From Nereida sp. MMG025 (GTDB lineage: Bacteria > Pseudomonadota > Alphaproteobacteria > Rhodobacterales > Rhodobacteraceae), in assembly GCF_021654165.1 (NCBI RefSeq), contig NZ_JAKFZN010000009.1, positions 1 to 64,000 on the forward strand: 64,000 nt of DNA, written 5' to 3'. The notes below the pieces were generated by a model, which was not told where the DNA came from, did no database searches, and saw nothing but the letters and a program-made list of their open reading frames with translations. This document shows positions 48,456 through 58,530 of this stretch, one piece after another. The position numbers and the translations under genes were made by a program. The stretch's first letter is position 1. Every line of letters begins with the position of its first letter.

Positions 48456-50054
48456 ATGACCCACGGACGCGTCAACCCATCCCACCGCTTGGAAGATCAA
48501 GGTATCGAAGGGTTGGGGCAGGTCTATTACAACTTGATGGAACCCGCATTGATCGAAACGGCGCTCAAAAATGGCGAAGGCACGCTTGGCAATGGCGGCG
48601 CGTTTCTGGTCAGTACAGGGAAGTTTACAGGTCGGTCCCCCAAAGACAAACACGTGGTGCGCACGGCGTCTGTTGCAGATACGATCTGGTGGGAAAACAA
48701 CGCAGAAATGTCAGAGGCGGGTTTTGACGCGCTCTACACCGATATGCTGGCCCATATGAAGGGCCGTGATTACCACGTGCAAGACCTGTTTGGCGGCGCT
48801 GATCCCGCCCACCGCCTTGATGTGCGCATGGTGACAGAACTGGCCTGGCACGGTCTTTTCATCCGCCACATGCTGCGCCGTCCCGAACGCGCAGAGCTGG
48901 ACAGCTTTGTGCCTGACTTCACAGTGATCAACTGCCCGACATTCAAGGCCGATCCTGCCAAACACGACTGCCGCTCTGAGACCGTCATCGCGATGAACTT
49001 CGACCGCAAGCTGATCCTGATCGGCGGCACCGAATACGCAGGCGAGAACAAGAAATCCGTCTTTACGCTGCTCAACTATATGCTGCCCGAAAAAGGCATC
49101 ATGCCGATGCACTGTTCGGCCAACCATGCCGAGGGCAACCCCGTCGACACGGCTGTGTTCTTCGGACTGTCCGGCACGGGCAAAACAACCCTTTCGGCCG
49201 ATCCAAACCGCGTGCTGATTGGCGATGATGAACATGGCTGGTCAGATCGTGGCACCTTCAACTTTGAGGGCGGCTGCTACGCCAAAACGATCAACCTGAG
49301 CGCCGAAGCAGAGCCAGAGATTTACGCGACCACCTCCAAATTCGGCACGGTGATCGAAAACATGGTGTTCGACGAAGAAACCAAGGAACTGGACTTCGAA
49401 GACGACAGCCTGACCGCCAATATGCGCTGCGCCTACCCGCTCAACTATATCAGCAACGCATCCGACACAGCCCTTGGCGGCCACCCCAAGAACATCATCA
49501 TGCTGACCTGTGATGCATTCGGTGTTCTGCCCCCTATCGCACGGCTGACACCGGCGCAGGCGATGTATCACTTCCTGTCGGGCTTCACCTCGAAGGTCGC
49601 AGGCACAGAACGCGGCGTGACCGAGCCTGAGCCGACGTTTTCCACCTGTTTCGGCGCGCCCTTCATGCCCCGCCGCCCCGAAGCCTATGGCAACCTGCTG
49701 CGCGAAAAGATCGCCAAGCATGGTGCCACATGCTGGCTGGTGAACACTGGCTGGACGGGCGGCGCATATGGCACAGGATCGCGGATGCCCATCAAAGCCA
49801 CCCGCGCCCTGCTCACCGCCGCCCTTGATGGATCGCTCAATGAGGCGACCTTCCGCAAAGACCCCAACTTTGGTTTTGAAGTGCCTGTCACCGTGGGTGG
49901 TGTGGACGCGGGCCTTCTGGATCCGCGCAGCACATGGGGCGATAAATCGGCCTATGACAGCCAGGCCCAAAAGCTGGTTGAAATGTTCGCCGACAATTTC
50001 GAGCAATATGTTCCCTATATCGACGAAGATGTGAAAGCCGCGGCCATCGGCTAG
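48456..50054 (+). CDS. pckA: Phosphoenolpyruvate carboxykinase (ATP)
   Basis: ATP-type PEPCK, 532 residues, makes phosphoenolpyruvate from oxaloacetate, the entry step of gluconeogenesis. The kinase-1a P-loop [10 protein letters not shown] is at 237-246 and the metal-binding GDDEHGWSD at 256-264; FTGRSPKDK near the N-terminus binds oxaloacetate. The start [12 protein letters not shown] at 48456 has GGAG twelve bases upstream and matches the family; a longer frame to 48351 would run through the tandem operator-like repeat. It is divergent from chvI. Confidence 0.97.
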   Translation: MTHGRVNPSHRLEDQGIEGLGQVYYNLMEPALIETALKNGEGTLGNGGAFLVSTGKFTGRSPKDKHVVRTASVADTIWWENNAEMSEAGFDALYTDMLAHMKGRDYHVQDLFGGADPAHRLDVRMVTELAWHGLFIRHMLRRPERAELDSFVPDFTVINCPTFKADPAKHDCRSETVIAMNFDRKLILIGGTEYAGENKKSVFTLLNYMLPEKGIMPMHCSANHAEGNPVDTAVFFGLSGTGKTTLSADPNRVLIGDDEHGWSDRGTFNFEGGCYAKTINLSAEAEPEIYATTSKFGTVIENMVFDEETKELDFEDDSLTANMRCAYPLNYISNASDTALGGHPKNIIMLTCDAFGVLPPIARLTPAQAMYHFLSGFTSKVAGTERGVTEPEPTFSTCFGAPFMPRRPEAYGNLLREKIAKHGATCWLVNTGWTGGAYGTGSRMPIKATRALLTAALDGSLNEATFRKDPNFGFEVPVTVGGVDAGLLDPRSTWGDKSAYDSQAQKLVEMFADNFEQYVPYIDEDVKAAAIG

Positions 50055-50146
50055 CCGCTCACGGTTTTACGATTCATGTTTCAGCCCCTTGCGCCCGCGC
50101 GCGAGGGGCTTTCTTGTGCGGCGAACACATTCAAGGACCAAACCCC

Positions 50147-50683
50147 ATGCTTATGCCCCGCCAAAAAACACCCGACCTGTCACTGCCCACACTCGATGGC
50201 AGCACATTCGAACTGTCTGCACAAACAGCCGAACGCGGAACCGTCATCTGCTTTTACCGCGGTTTGCACTGTCCGATATGCGCCACCTATCTGACCGAGA
50301 TGCAAAAACAGGTCGCGGCCTTTGCCGAACGCGGGGTCGATACAATCGCCGTGTCAGCAGACGGGCAAGAGCGCGCACAACAAATGGCGGACAAAATCGG
50401 CGCAACCACTTTGAAATTTGCCTATGATCTGCCCCTGACCGTCGCCCGCGCATGGGGGCTCTATATCTCGACAGGGCGCGGCCTGACGTCGATCAACATC
50501 GAAGAACCCGCGCTCTTTTCCGAACCGGGCCTTTTCATGGTGACGCCCGAACAAACGCTTTACTACGGCTCTACCCAGACGATGCCATTCGTGCGGCCAC
50601 ATTTTTCGGAACTTGTAGGGGCCTTGGATTTTGCGATTGCCAAAAACTACCCCGCGCGCGGCGAATACACAGGCGCGGTCTGA
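50147..50683 (+). CDS. Peroxiredoxin-like (AhpC/TSA) protein
   Basis: A thioredoxin-fold peroxiredoxin-like protein of 178 residues. FYRGLHCPICATYL carries the redox pair Cys42-x-x-Cys45, where peroxiredoxins normally have a single peroxidatic Cys in a TxxC context, so it may act more as a thiol reductase. The ATG at 50147 follows AAGGA nine bases upstream. No signal peptide is present. It lies 92 bases after pckA and is followed by a very strong hairpin. Confidence 0.85.
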   Translation: MLMPRQKTPDLSLPTLDGSTFELSAQTAERGTVICFYRGLHCPICATYLTEMQKQVAAFAERGVDTIAVSADGQERAQQMADKIGATTLKFAYDLPLTVARAWGLYISTGRGLTSINIEEPALFSEPGLFMVTPEQTLYYGSTQTMPFVRPHFSELVGALDFAIAKNYPARGEYTGAV

Positions 50684-50688
50684 CGCAA

Positions 50689-50725
50689 CGCACGGTGGGT
50701 TAACACGCCCTTAACCCACCGTGCG
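50689..50725 (+). terminator. Long perfect hairpin after the peroxiredoxin gene
   Basis: Arms of 15 bp, CGCACGGTGGGTTAA and TTAACCCACCGTGCG, flank a 7-base loop and are followed by TATTTT. It begins five bases after the stop codon. It probably acts as terminator and 3' stabiliser. Confidence 0.7.
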
Positions 50726-50923
50726 TATTTTCATGTGCGAAACGTTTCACCGCAGGGCGTGGCACCCCTGCACCCAAGGTTCGCCCTAATCCACCGGATC
50801 GTCGCCCCTTGAAAAAGGGCGGCGTTGGCAATGACCGTTCTGGCGGCGCCGCCATTTTTCCCGATGCTCTTTACACAGACATTACCGAGATGAACCGCCC
50901 CGCTGCCTCGCCGTCGGGATGCG

Positions 50924-51691
50924 CTACCCCATGATCCCGCGACGGATCAGGTTCAAACCCACAAGCACCAGAACCAGCAGCGTCATGCGGCGGAATTTTT
51001 GCTGATCAAGGCGCGTGCCATATAACATGCCAATCGCAAGCCCAATGCCAGTTGGCACAATCATCGCCAGTGAAAACGGCAGGGTCTGCAGGTTCAAAAC
51101 GCCAGATTGCACATGCGCCCCCATCAGCGTCACAGCCCCCGCGCCATAGACCACGCCCTGAATGCGCAGGCTTTCTTGCTTGGCGATATTCAACGCGGTT
51201 AAATACAAAACCGTCGGCGGCCCCCAAATACCCGAAAGCCCGCCCATCATACCCGCAACCCCGCCAAGCCCAAGCTCCGCAACACGGCGTTGCGACGGTG
51301 TAAAACGCAACGCCCATCCCAACAGCTGCAGGGTTGCAAAGAAAGTCACGGGCACGCCGATCGCCAGAAACAGCGCCCATTGCGGAAGAACGCGCACCAG
51401 TTGGGCGCTGATCAAAATACCGACCAGACCAATCGCAATAAACCGCCAGTGGTTGCGCGCAGAGCCGATCGCCGCGCCGATCCCGCTTTGCAACGCTTGC
51501 ACCCCGTTCATGATCGCGGCGGGAATGATCAATGTGGCCAAGGCCAGCTCGGGCGCTGCAAAACTGCTCAGGCCCGAAATGACGATCATCGGCATCGCGA
51601 ATCCCACCGCGCCTTTTACGAATCCTCCCAAAAGGCCGATCAGGACGAAAAGTAGCCAAAAGGGGGTTGTTTGTGCTAAGAACAGCTCCAT
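50924..51691 (-). CDS. TauE/SafE family sulfite exporter-like permease
   Basis: A 255-residue inner-membrane protein with about eight helices in two related halves: GLLGGFVKGAVGFAMPMIVISGL near the N-terminus and GGVAGMMGGLSGIWGPPTVLYL in the middle, the twin Gly-rich motifs of the TauE/SafE (DUF81) family. Members export sulfite, sulfoacetate or other small organic anions; the substrate here is unknown. It is divergent from the methylsuccinyl-CoA dehydrogenase gene. Confidence 0.88.
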   Translation of the reverse strand: MELFLAQTTPFWLLFVLIGLLGGFVKGAVGFAMPMIVISGLSSFAAPELALATLIIPAAIMNGVQALQSGIGAAIGSARNHWRFIAIGLVGILISAQLVRVLPQWALFLAIGVPVTFFATLQLLGWALRFTPSQRRVAELGLGGVAGMMGGLSGIWGPPTVLYLTALNIAKQESLRIQGVVYGAGAVTLMGAHVQSGVLNLQTLPFSLAMIVPTGIGLAIGMLYGTRLDQQKFRRMTLLVLVLVGLNLIRRGIMG

Positions 51692-51839
51692 CCTCTCGTC
51701 CTAACGGGAGCGCGCACGAGTTGCACGTGTGAATTGTGTGCGACAGAATACTGCAATAAGCGATTTACTGGCGAAATATTGTTGCGCTGCGCTTGCGAAG
51801 TGCGTATGCAGAAAGCCAGTTTGAAAAGGATGTTTTTTG

Positions 51840-53528
51840 ATGGCCCATGATGGACAAGACCTGACGCTCGCACCTTCCCCGATTCTTGCCGACCTTCTGG
51901 CACTGACCGCAGAGGCGATTGCGCCCTGTGAAAAGGTGCTGGATCTGGCCAAAGAGGCGCTGCGCGCCCAAGTTACCGAAAATGGCCGTGTGTCCGGCGC
52001 GTTGATCGAAGCCAACCAAACCGCCGCCCACGGGCTTGCATGGCTGGCCACCTACGTCGAATCGCTTCGCCAGATGCAAAACTGGGCCGAACGCATGCAA
52101 GCCGAAGGCAAATTCGGCGAAACCGAACAACTGCTGCACCAGATCGCGTTTGGCGAATACCTGTGGCAGATGTACGGCGGCATCCCGATGAATCAGGGCG
52201 AAATCCTGCGCCTGCAAGACATCGGCCTGACCCAGGAACAGATGGGCATCCTGATGACCCCCGCGGTCATGACCCTGACGCAAACCGCCAACACCCAAGC
52301 CGCACGCACCCGTCTTGTCGAACTGATGCAAGAGCAATCGGCCAATATCACCGTTGGCGCGTCGGGTCTGGACGAAGAACTGGAAATGATCCGCGAGCAA
52401 TTCCGCCGCTACGCCATCGAAAAGGTCGAACCCTACGCCCACGAATGGCATCTGAACGATGATCTGATCCCGATGGAGGTTATCGAAGAACTGGCCGAAA
52501 TGGGTGTCTTTGGCCTCACAATCCCCGAAGAATACGGCGGTTTTGGCCTGTCCAAAGCATCGATGTGTGTGGTCTCAGAAGAACTGTCGCGCGGCTATAT
52601 CGGCGTGGGCAGCCTTGGCACGCGCTCCGAAATCGCGGCAGAGCTGATCATCTGCGGCGGCACAGAGGAACAAAAACAAAAGTGGTTGCCACAACTGGCC
52701 TCCGCCGAAACACTGCCAACAGCCGTGTTTACAGAGCCGAACACAGGTTCCGACCTTGGCAGCCTGCGCACCCGCGCGGTCAAAGACGACAACGGTGACT
52801 ACAAAATCACCGGCAACAAAACATGGATCACCCACGCCACGCGCACGCAGATCATGACCCTGCTGGCCCGCACCGATCCCGACACGACCAATTACAAAGG
52901 CCTGTCGATGTTCATCGCCGAAAAGACCCCGGGAACAGATGAAAACCCCTTCCCGACCGAAGGCATGACCGGCGGCGAAATCGAAGTTCTGGGCTACCGC
53001 GGCATGAAAGAATACGAACTGGCGTTCGATAACTTCCACGTCAAAGGCGAAAACCTGTTGGGCGGCACCGAAGGCATGGGCTTCAAACACCTGATGGAAA
53101 CCTTTGAAAGCGCCCGCATCCAGACAGCGGCCCGCGCCGTGGGCGTCGCCTGTTCGGCGCTGGACGTCGGCATGCAATACGCGATCGACCGCAAACAATT
53201 CGGCAAATCGCTCATCAACTTCCCGCGCGTGTCGGGCAAGCTGGCAATGATGGCCGTCGAGATCATGGTGGCCCGTCAGCTGACATATTTCTCGGCCAAC
53301 GAAAAAGACGAAGACCGCCGCTGCGATCTGGAAGCTGGTATGGCGAAACTTCTTGGCGCCCGCGTCGCGTGGGCGGCAGCCGATAACGCGCTGCAAATCC
53401 ACGGTGGCAACGGCTTTGCGCTGGAATACAAGATCAGCCGCATCCTATGCGACGCCCGTATTCTGAACATCTTTGAAGGGGCCGCCGAAATCCAGGCGCA
53501 GGTGATTGCACGCCGCCTTCTGGACTAA
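51840..53528 (+). CDS. mcd: Acyl-CoA dehydrogenase, probable (2S)-methylsuccinyl-CoA dehydrogenase
   Basis: This 562-residue acyl-CoA dehydrogenase has an N-terminal helical extension of about 170 residues before the standard fold. That layout is characteristic of methylsuccinyl-CoA dehydrogenase of the ethylmalonyl-CoA pathway in Rhodobacteraceae. The catalytic domain shows IPEEYGGFG, FTEPNTGSDLGS, GNKTWITHA and the C-terminal ALQIHGGNGFALEY and IFEGAAEIQ segments. It would oxidise methylsuccinyl-CoA to mesaconyl-CoA and pass electrons to ETF (etfBA here). The ATG at 51840 follows AGGA nine bases upstream. A weak promoter-like pair, TTGCAC - 17 bp - CAGAAT, lies at 51721-51749. Specificity is inferred from architecture, not tested. 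Confidence 0.82.
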   Translation: MAHDGQDLTLAPSPILADLLALTAEAIAPCEKVLDLAKEALRAQVTENGRVSGALIEANQTAAHGLAWLATYVESLRQMQNWAERMQAEGKFGETEQLLHQIAFGEYLWQMYGGIPMNQGEILRLQDIGLTQEQMGILMTPAVMTLTQTANTQAARTRLVELMQEQSANITVGASGLDEELEMIREQFRRYAIEKVEPYAHEWHLNDDLIPMEVIEELAEMGVFGLTIPEEYGGFGLSKASMCVVSEELSRGYIGVGSLGTRSEIAAELIICGGTEEQKQKWLPQLASAETLPTAVFTEPNTGSDLGSLRTRAVKDDNGDYKITGNKTWITHATRTQIMTLLARTDPDTTNYKGLSMFIAEKTPGTDENPFPTEGMTGGEIEVLGYRGMKEYELAFDNFHVKGENLLGGTEGMGFKHLMETFESARIQTAARAVGVACSALDVGMQYAIDRKQFGKSLINFPRVSGKLAMMAVEIMVARQLTYFSANEKDEDRRCDLEAGMAKLLGARVAWAAADNALQIHGGNGFALEYKISRILCDARILNIFEGAAEIQAQVIARRLLD

Positions 53529-53548
53529 GCCACCTTTTACAGTCACTC

Positions 53549-53588
53549 CAAAAAAGGCCCTCGCATGCTCTGCGGGGGCCTTTTCTTT
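53549..53588. terminator. Bidirectional terminator between mcd and the lipoprotein
   Basis: GGCCCTCGCA pairs with TGCGGGGGCC (one G-U pair) over a 5-base loop. The + strand has TTTTCTTTT and the minus strand T6. It serves two convergent genes and is a near copy of the rpoC terminator hairpin. Confidence 0.85.
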
Positions 53589-53591
53589 TGG

Positions 53592-54149
53592 TTACTCGCC
53601 GACAGGCTTTGTCCAGATCACCTCGCACGGGTACGTCGTCAGATCGCCCCTGTCGGTGTTGCGCGTGCTGCATTCGCGCATCGCCCGCGCCTCGGCATCC
53701 GCGATGGTGTCATAGCCCCATCCGTGCCCGTATGTGCCATCTGCGGTGATCGCAAAGGCAGACGCACCGCGTTTTTCCTGATGCTTAACCAATTCAGCCG
53801 CGGCTTCCGCGCTAAGGGTTTTGCCGCCTTCCATCACCTGGCCGTTTTGCGGGATCAACTCGGCGACAATCTCGCAATCCTGTCCCGACAAAACGCCCGT
53901 GTTGCACAAATCCAAAGCGTCCTTGCGTGCGGCCTCAAGCGAGTTATAGCCCGTCGTCCACCCCCATGCGCCTTGAGGGTCCACGGCCATCGCGCCAAAA
54001 AATCCGTCGCGCTGCATCTTCGTGAGTTCGGCCTGCACATCCGCGGGCAATGGCGCATCCCCCACCAAATTGACAGAGGCCTGCGGAAGGCTGCTGCACC
54101 CCGCCACAAGCCCGCCCGAGACCACCAGACCTATTAGAAAACGTCCCAT
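53592..54149 (-). CDS. DUF4189-like lipoprotein
   Basis: A 185-residue lipoprotein: signal peptide with lipobox VAGC (Cys18) followed by SSLP. The mature part has two similar units, each with a Gly/aromatic strand, then an Ala-rich helix and a Cys (GAWGWTTGYNSLEAARKDALDLC and TYGHGWGYDTIADAEARAMREC in part), with following Cys residues that could pair (QDC and YPC). The repeat plan matches DUF4189-type proteins. The role is unknown. Confidence 0.7.
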   Translation of the reverse strand: MGRFLIGLVVSGGLVAGCSSLPQASVNLVGDAPLPADVQAELTKMQRDGFFGAMAVDPQGAWGWTTGYNSLEAARKDALDLCNTGVLSGQDCEIVAELIPQNGQVMEGGKTLSAEAAAELVKHQEKRGASAFAITADGTYGHGWGYDTIADAEARAMRECSTRNTDRGDLTTYPCEVIWTKPVGE

Positions 54150-54244
54150 CTTCGCTCCTTCCCATGACCAGATTTATCCAAACACTATCTTAGCCAACGC
54201 GGACCGCGCTTCAACTCTTGCCGCAAGCACGCTAGGCTGATGTC

Positions 54245-54631
54245 ATGCGAATTTGCCTTATCCTCAGCATGGTTTTGCTTATGGCCTGCCAAAATGACGA
54301 AACACTGAGCGCCTACGGCGCAGCAGGCAAAACATGGGTGTTGACCGAATTGGACGGCGCGGCGTTTCCCGCGCGCGCCACCTTGGAATTTCCGCAAGCA
54401 GGCGAACTGGCAGGCCAGGCCCCCTGCAACCGTTTCTTTGGTGCACAAACCGTGCCCTACCCGTGGTTCAAGGCAGAAAACATCGCGGCCACCAAAATGG
54501 CCTGCCCCGATCTACCCGCCGAAGGACAGTTCCTGACCGCCCTTTCCGAAATGACCCTGTCAGAGGTGCTTGGCGACACGATGATCCTGTCCAACGACGC
54601 AGGCCGCGAAATGGTGTTCAAAGCCCGCTAG
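54245..54631 (+). CDS. META/HslJ-domain lipoprotein
   Basis: A 128-residue protein with a short lipoprotein signal peptide (lipobox LMAC, Cys15) and a single META domain. [20 protein letters not shown] and the Cys-containing [10 protein letters not shown] are its hallmarks, with [17 protein letters not shown] further on. The domain is that of HslJ, an outer-membrane protein linked to heat and novobiocin tolerance in E. coli. Its last 14 bases overlap the convergent recO. Confidence 0.85.
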   Translation: MRICLILSMVLLMACQNDETLSAYGAAGKTWVLTELDGAAFPARATLEFPQAGELAGQAPCNRFFGAQTVPYPWFKAENIAATKMACPDLPAEGQFLTALSEMTLSEVLGDTMILSNDAGREMVFKAR

Positions 54632-55352
54632 CGCGGCTCAGGGTTTCGATCAGCCGCGCGCGTGCTTGGGGGATCGGGCGACTGCCCAGTTGCGCCACAA
54701 GCTGTGTGTTCAAAAAATGCCCTGTCACCCGAAGGCCCTGCAAGATATCTGCGTGATCTGCATCGCCTTGCCCAAGCAAAACAAGCGGCAGTTTCAACAA
54801 ACGGTCCGCATACTCGCCCGCGCCTTTGGCTGTAACCGCACGCCCCGTTTTGGGGCTGACAAAGGCCAAGCCGTCCGTGGCCCCCGTCACCGCGCATTCG
54901 GAGAGATCCAGCCGAAACCCTGTTTCTTCCAACAAGGCGACTTCCCATTGCAGATAGGCCAGCGGCCACACGTCGTTCTGGCCAAGCAGGTCCAACAGTT
55001 GGATGGACCGATTGTAAAACCCGCCATGCACCTCGCCTTCGGGCAGGCAAAAAGACAGCAGGCCCGTCACCGCATTCAATCCCGCCAGCGCCAGACGGTC
55101 GCTCATCACTTGGGCGGCACGGCTGCGTTGTGGCTCAACCGTGAAAGCGCCAAGATGCTCTTCCAGACGCGCCTTCCACGTGACATCCAACTGCGCACCC
55201 GGTTGCAGGATCGGCGCAATCTTGCGGCTGGTGGCGCCGCGCACCACGCCAGACGCGCGGCCATGCTCTGCGGTGAACACTTCGATAATGGCGCTGTTTT
55301 CCCCGTGGCGGCGCACAGCGATCAGGGCTCCTTCGTCGCGCCACTCGATCAT
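54618..55352 (-). CDS. recO: DNA repair protein RecO
   Basis: RecO, 244 residues, loads RecA onto SSB-coated DNA together with RecR. The N-terminal OB fold ([27 protein letters not shown]) and the helical C-terminal domain with [15 protein letters not shown] are recognisable. The zinc-type Cys cluster of some RecO proteins is incomplete. The start at 55352 overlaps the DUF1491 stop by four bases, in the same run as era and rnc. Confidence 0.93.
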   Translation of the reverse strand: MIEWRDEGALIAVRRHGENSAIIEVFTAEHGRASGVVRGATSRKIAPILQPGAQLDVTWKARLEEHLGAFTVEPQRSRAAQVMSDRLALAGLNAVTGLLSFCLPEGEVHGGFYNRSIQLLDLLGQNDVWPLAYLQWEVALLEETGFRLDLSECAVTGATDGLAFVSPKTGRAVTAKGAGEYADRLLKLPLVLLGQGDADHADILQGLRVTGHFLNTQLVAQLGSRPIPQARARLIETLSRASGL

Positions 55353-55681
55353 TCCGAAAGGCCTTCTTGGTCCAGCAAATGCCGCCCCGCGCGGTCCTCG
55401 ACCTCGATAACCCAAAGGTCAGGATCAAAGCTGCGTTGCTTGGCAATACTGTCGTCGACCCCGCGTTCATCACCCTCGGACAAAACCACCCAAGTGCGCG
55501 CGCCCGTCATCAAATCAAAGCTGCGCTGGTAACAGCAGGCCTGCCCGTCCAGCGTGTTCATTTTAACCAAAACAGCACCAGCCGTCGGATCCCCTTTCGA
55601 GGTCACAAACACAGGAATATCAGCAAGGCGCAGGCGGGTCAGATAGGCGCTGACCCAGATATCTGCGGTCAGCCGCGTCAT
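55349..55681 (-). CDS. DUF1491 family protein
   Basis: A small alphaproteobacterial protein of 110 residues, family DUF1491, function unknown. It begins [17 protein letters not shown] and has the conserved [14 protein letters not shown] and [18 protein letters not shown] segments. It sits between era and recO with four-base overlaps on both sides, so it is tightly coupled to them; this placement is conserved in the group. Confidence 0.88.
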   Translation of the reverse strand: MTRLTADIWVSAYLTRLRLADIPVFVTSKGDPTAGAVLVKMNTLDGQACCYQRSFDLMTGARTWVVLSEGDERGVDDSIAKQRSFDPDLWVIEVEDRAGRHLLDQEGLSE

Positions 55682-56586
55682 GCGTTCCCGTCTTTGAAAT
55701 CCAGCCCCATCTCGGAATAGCGTTCGCTTTCCTCAAGCCAGTTGGGGCGCACTTTGACCTGCAAAAACAGATGCACCTTGCGGTCCAGAAATTCGGTCAG
55801 TTCCTCCCGGGCGGCCTTGCCAAGCGCCTTGATCGTCTCGCCCTTGTTGCCCAGAACAATGCCCTTGTGCCCATCGCGCATCACGTAAATCAGCTGGTCA
55901 ATGCGCACGCTGCCGTCTTTGCGGTCTTCCCATTTTTCCGTCTCGACAGTCATCTGGTAAGGCAATTCCTGATGCAGCCGCAGGGTCAGCTTTTCGCGGG
56001 TAATCTCAGCGGCGATCATGCGCATGGGCAGGTCGGCGATCTGGTCCTCGGGATAAAGCCACGGGCCTTGGGGCACCTGCTGCGCCAACCATTGTTTGAG
56101 CGTATCGGTCCCATGCCCTTTTTCGGCGCTGATCAGAAAGGTTTCCTCGAACGGGAAGAGATCATTCAGCTTCTTGGTCAGCCCAAGCAAGACATCGGCC
56201 TGCACGCGGTCAATCTTGTTGATGGCAAGCGCAATGCGCTGGCCTTCACCGCGTTCGGCAAGGCTTTCGATGATCGCAGCAGCACCTTCGGTCACACCGC
56301 GGTGCGCCTCGATCATCAGCACCACCACGTCGGCATCCGCAGCGCCACCCCAAGCAGCTGTGACCATCGCGCGATCGAGGCGACGGCGGGGGCGGAAAAT
56401 TCCGGGCGTATCGACAAAAACAATCTGGCTGTCGCCTTCGATGGCGACGCCGCGAATACGTGCGCGGGTGGTCTGCACCTTGTGTGTCACGATGCTGACC
56501 TTGGCCCCCACCATACGGTTCAAAAGGGTCGATTTACCTGCGTTCGGCTCCCCGATCAGGGCGACAAATCCCGCGCGTGTGGTCAT
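55678..56586 (-). CDS. era: GTPase Era
   Basis: Era, 302 residues, is a GTPase that binds the 3' end of 16S rRNA during small-subunit assembly. The G motifs are GEPNAGKST (12-20), TTRARIRG (39-46), DTPG (59-62) and NKID (123-126). The C-terminal KH domain contains [20 protein letters not shown]. Four-base overlaps link it to rnc upstream and DUF1491 downstream. Confidence 0.97.
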   Translation of the reverse strand: MTTRAGFVALIGEPNAGKSTLLNRMVGAKVSIVTHKVQTTRARIRGVAIEGDSQIVFVDTPGIFRPRRRLDRAMVTAAWGGAADADVVVLMIEAHRGVTEGAAAIIESLAERGEGQRIALAINKIDRVQADVLLGLTKKLNDLFPFEETFLISAEKGHGTDTLKQWLAQQVPQGPWLYPEDQIADLPMRMIAAEITREKLTLRLHQELPYQMTVETEKWEDRKDGSVRIDQLIYVMRDGHKGIVLGNKGETIKALGKAAREELTEFLDRKVHLFLQVKVRPNWLEESERYSEMGLDFKDGNA

Positions 56587-57260
56587 GACAAAGTCTCCAA
56601 CATGGATTTGGCCGCCGCTTGTTCGGCTTGGCGTTTGTTGCCCGCTGTGGCGCGGGCGGTCTGCCCCGATGACAGCCGCACTTCGATGGTAAAGACAGGC
56701 GCGTGGTCAGGACCATCGCGGCTCACCTCAACATATTGGGGTGGCGGGCTGCCTTTGGCTTGCACGGCTTCTTGCAGGGTGGTTTTGGGATCACGGGCAT
56801 CGGCTTCAACGGTTTTGATACGCTCGCCCCAAAGGCTCAGGATCACATGTTTGGCTGCGTCAAAACCTGCGTCACGGTAAACTGCGGCAATCACCGCTTC
56901 CATGGCATCCCCAAGCAGAGCTTCCTTGCGCCGCCCACCGCTGATCATTTCGGACCGGCCCAGTTTCAGCACATCACCCAACCCGATCTGGCGGGCCACA
57001 TCGGCGCAGGTTTCCTTGCGCACCAGCGCGTTAAAGCGCGGGGCCAGTTTGCCCTCGGCGGCCCCCTTGTCGGCCTCCAGCAGCGCTTCGGCCATCACAA
57101 GGCCAAGCACACGGTCGCCCAAAAACTCAAGGCGCTGATTGTCGTCCCTGTTTGGCGTGGACATGGATGAATGGGTAACGGCCCGAACCAAAAGTTCAGG
57201 CCGCCCGAATGTATGCCCCAAACGCGTTTGAAACGCGATCAATTCACTGCTTGGCTTCAT
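56583..57260 (-). CDS. rnc: Ribonuclease III
   Basis: RNase III, 225 residues, cleaves double-stranded RNA in rRNA and mRNA processing. The signature [13 protein letters not shown] holds Glu45 and Asp49, and the second acidic set is Asp118 and Glu121 ([14 protein letters not shown]). The double-stranded RNA-binding domain fills residues 155-225. It overlaps both lepB and era by four bases, the common lepB-rnc-era order. Confidence 0.97.
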   Translation of the reverse strand: MKPSSELIAFQTRLGHTFGRPELLVRAVTHSSMSTPNRDDNQRLEFLGDRVLGLVMAEALLEADKGAAEGKLAPRFNALVRKETCADVARQIGLGDVLKLGRSEMISGGRRKEALLGDAMEAVIAAVYRDAGFDAAKHVILSLWGERIKTVEADARDPKTTLQEAVQAKGSPPPQYVEVSRDGPDHAPVFTIEVRLSSGQTARATAGNKRQAEQAAAKSMLETLS

Positions 57261-58042
57261 TGTAGCTTCTTGAAAAAGCGGTCACCCCGCCACGTCCAGA
57301 AATACAGCATCGAAGTGCCTGCCGACGAGAAAATCACACGGTCCGCCCGACCAATCAAATATTCGGACGGGACAAAACCAACGCCGCCAATCGTTTGCGG
57401 GAAACGGCTGTCCGAGGAATTATCGCGGTTATCGCCAAGGAAAAAGTAGTTGTCCTCGGGCACCGTGTAGACGGCTGTGTTATCGGCGCTTGAGTTGCGG
57501 ACGTTCAGGATATTATGGCTATGCCCGTTTGGCAGCGTTTCGATCTGGCGCGATTTTTCGCACACAGCGCCCAGACCCACGGCCCCATTTTCGCAAGCAG
57601 GCTGGCGCCGTTGGGGGCCTTGGGGTTCAAAGGTTTCCACAAAAGTGCCCGCGTCTTCCAGCTGCACAGGCGCGCCGTTGATATGCAAAACCGCGTCTTT
57701 CATTTGCAAACGGTCGCCTGGCAAGCCCACCAGACGTTTGACAAAATCACTGTTGTTCACTGGGTGGCGGAACACGACGATGTCACCGCGTTCAGGTTCG
57801 GATGCCAGCAAACGGCCCGAGATGGGACAAATGGAAAACGGGCAGGAATATTTGGAATAGCCGTAAGCCATTTTGTTAACGAACATGAAATCGCCAACCA
57901 GCAGCGTATCTTTCATCGACCCCGAAGGAATCCAAAACGGCTGGAAAAAGAGCGTGCGAAACACACCCGCAATCAAAAGCGCGTAGACAATTGTTTTTAT
58001 CAGCTCGCCGATGCCGTCTTTTTTGTCTGGGGTGCTGGCCAT
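57257..58042 (-). CDS. lepB: Signal peptidase I
   Basis: LepB, 261 residues, removes signal peptides from exported proteins. A membrane helix at about 14-35 precedes the catalytic Ser42 in [14 protein letters not shown]; the general base Lys102 lies in [14 protein letters not shown]. The conserved box E region [14 protein letters not shown] is present. The insertion with two Cys ([14 protein letters not shown]) is typical of proteobacterial enzymes. The start [10 protein letters not shown] at 58042 is preferred over a TTG seven codons earlier. Confidence 0.96.
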   Translation of the reverse strand: MASTPDKKDGIGELIKTIVYALLIAGVFRTLFFQPFWIPSGSMKDTLLVGDFMFVNKMAYGYSKYSCPFSICPISGRLLASEPERGDIVVFRHPVNNSDFVKRLVGLPGDRLQMKDAVLHINGAPVQLEDAGTFVETFEPQGPQRRQPACENGAVGLGAVCEKSRQIETLPNGHSHNILNVRNSSADNTAVYTVPEDNYFFLGDNRDNSSDSRFPQTIGGVGFVPSEYLIGRADRVIFSSAGTSMLYFWTWRGDRFFKKLQ

Positions 58043-58101
58043 GGTCGGATTGATCCTGCTCAAAAGATGTGGGGGCTACATGCGGCGCAACCGTCTGTCT
58101 G

Positions 58102-58524
58102 TCAACCGTTGCCCTTGTTTTCTTGCGCGATAGGCCGCGCTTCGATCAGAACGAAAGCCTGGGCCCACGGGTGATCATCGGTCAGGGTGACGTGGATGAT
58201 CGCTTCATGGCCTGCCGGGGTCATCTGCGCCAAACGCTCGGCCGCCCATCCCGTGACATGCATGACGGGTTGGCCCGTGCGCAGGTTGCTAACGGCCATA
58301 TCCTTCCACGCGATACCCATGCGCAGCCCCGTGCCAAGCGCCTTGCTGCAGGCTTCTTTGGCCGCCCACCGTTTGGCATAGGTGCCTGCCACGTCCTTGC
58401 GGCGTTCTGATTTGCGCTGCTCTGTTTCGGTGAACACACGGTTTTTGAAGCGGTCGCCAAAGCGGTCCAACGTGCCTTGGATGCGGTCGATATTTGCAAG
58501 GTCTGTCCCGATGCCAAGGATCAT
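58102..58524 (-). CDS. acpS: Holo-[acyl-carrier-protein] synthase
   Basis: AcpS, 140 residues, transfers 4'-phosphopantetheine from CoA to acyl carrier protein. Asp8 in [12 protein letters not shown] and Glu57 in [15 protein letters not shown] are the Mg-binding residues. It lies 59 bases upstream of lepB and 6 bases after the exported-protein gene, in a long same-strand run. Confidence 0.96.
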   Translation of the reverse strand: MILGIGTDLANIDRIQGTLDRFGDRFKNRVFTETEQRKSERRKDVAGTYAKRWAAKEACSKALGTGLRMGIAWKDMAVSNLRTGQPVMHVTGWAAERLAQMTPAGHEAIIHVTLTDDHPWAQAFVLIEARPIAQENKGNG

Positions 58525-58530
58525 GTCCGC

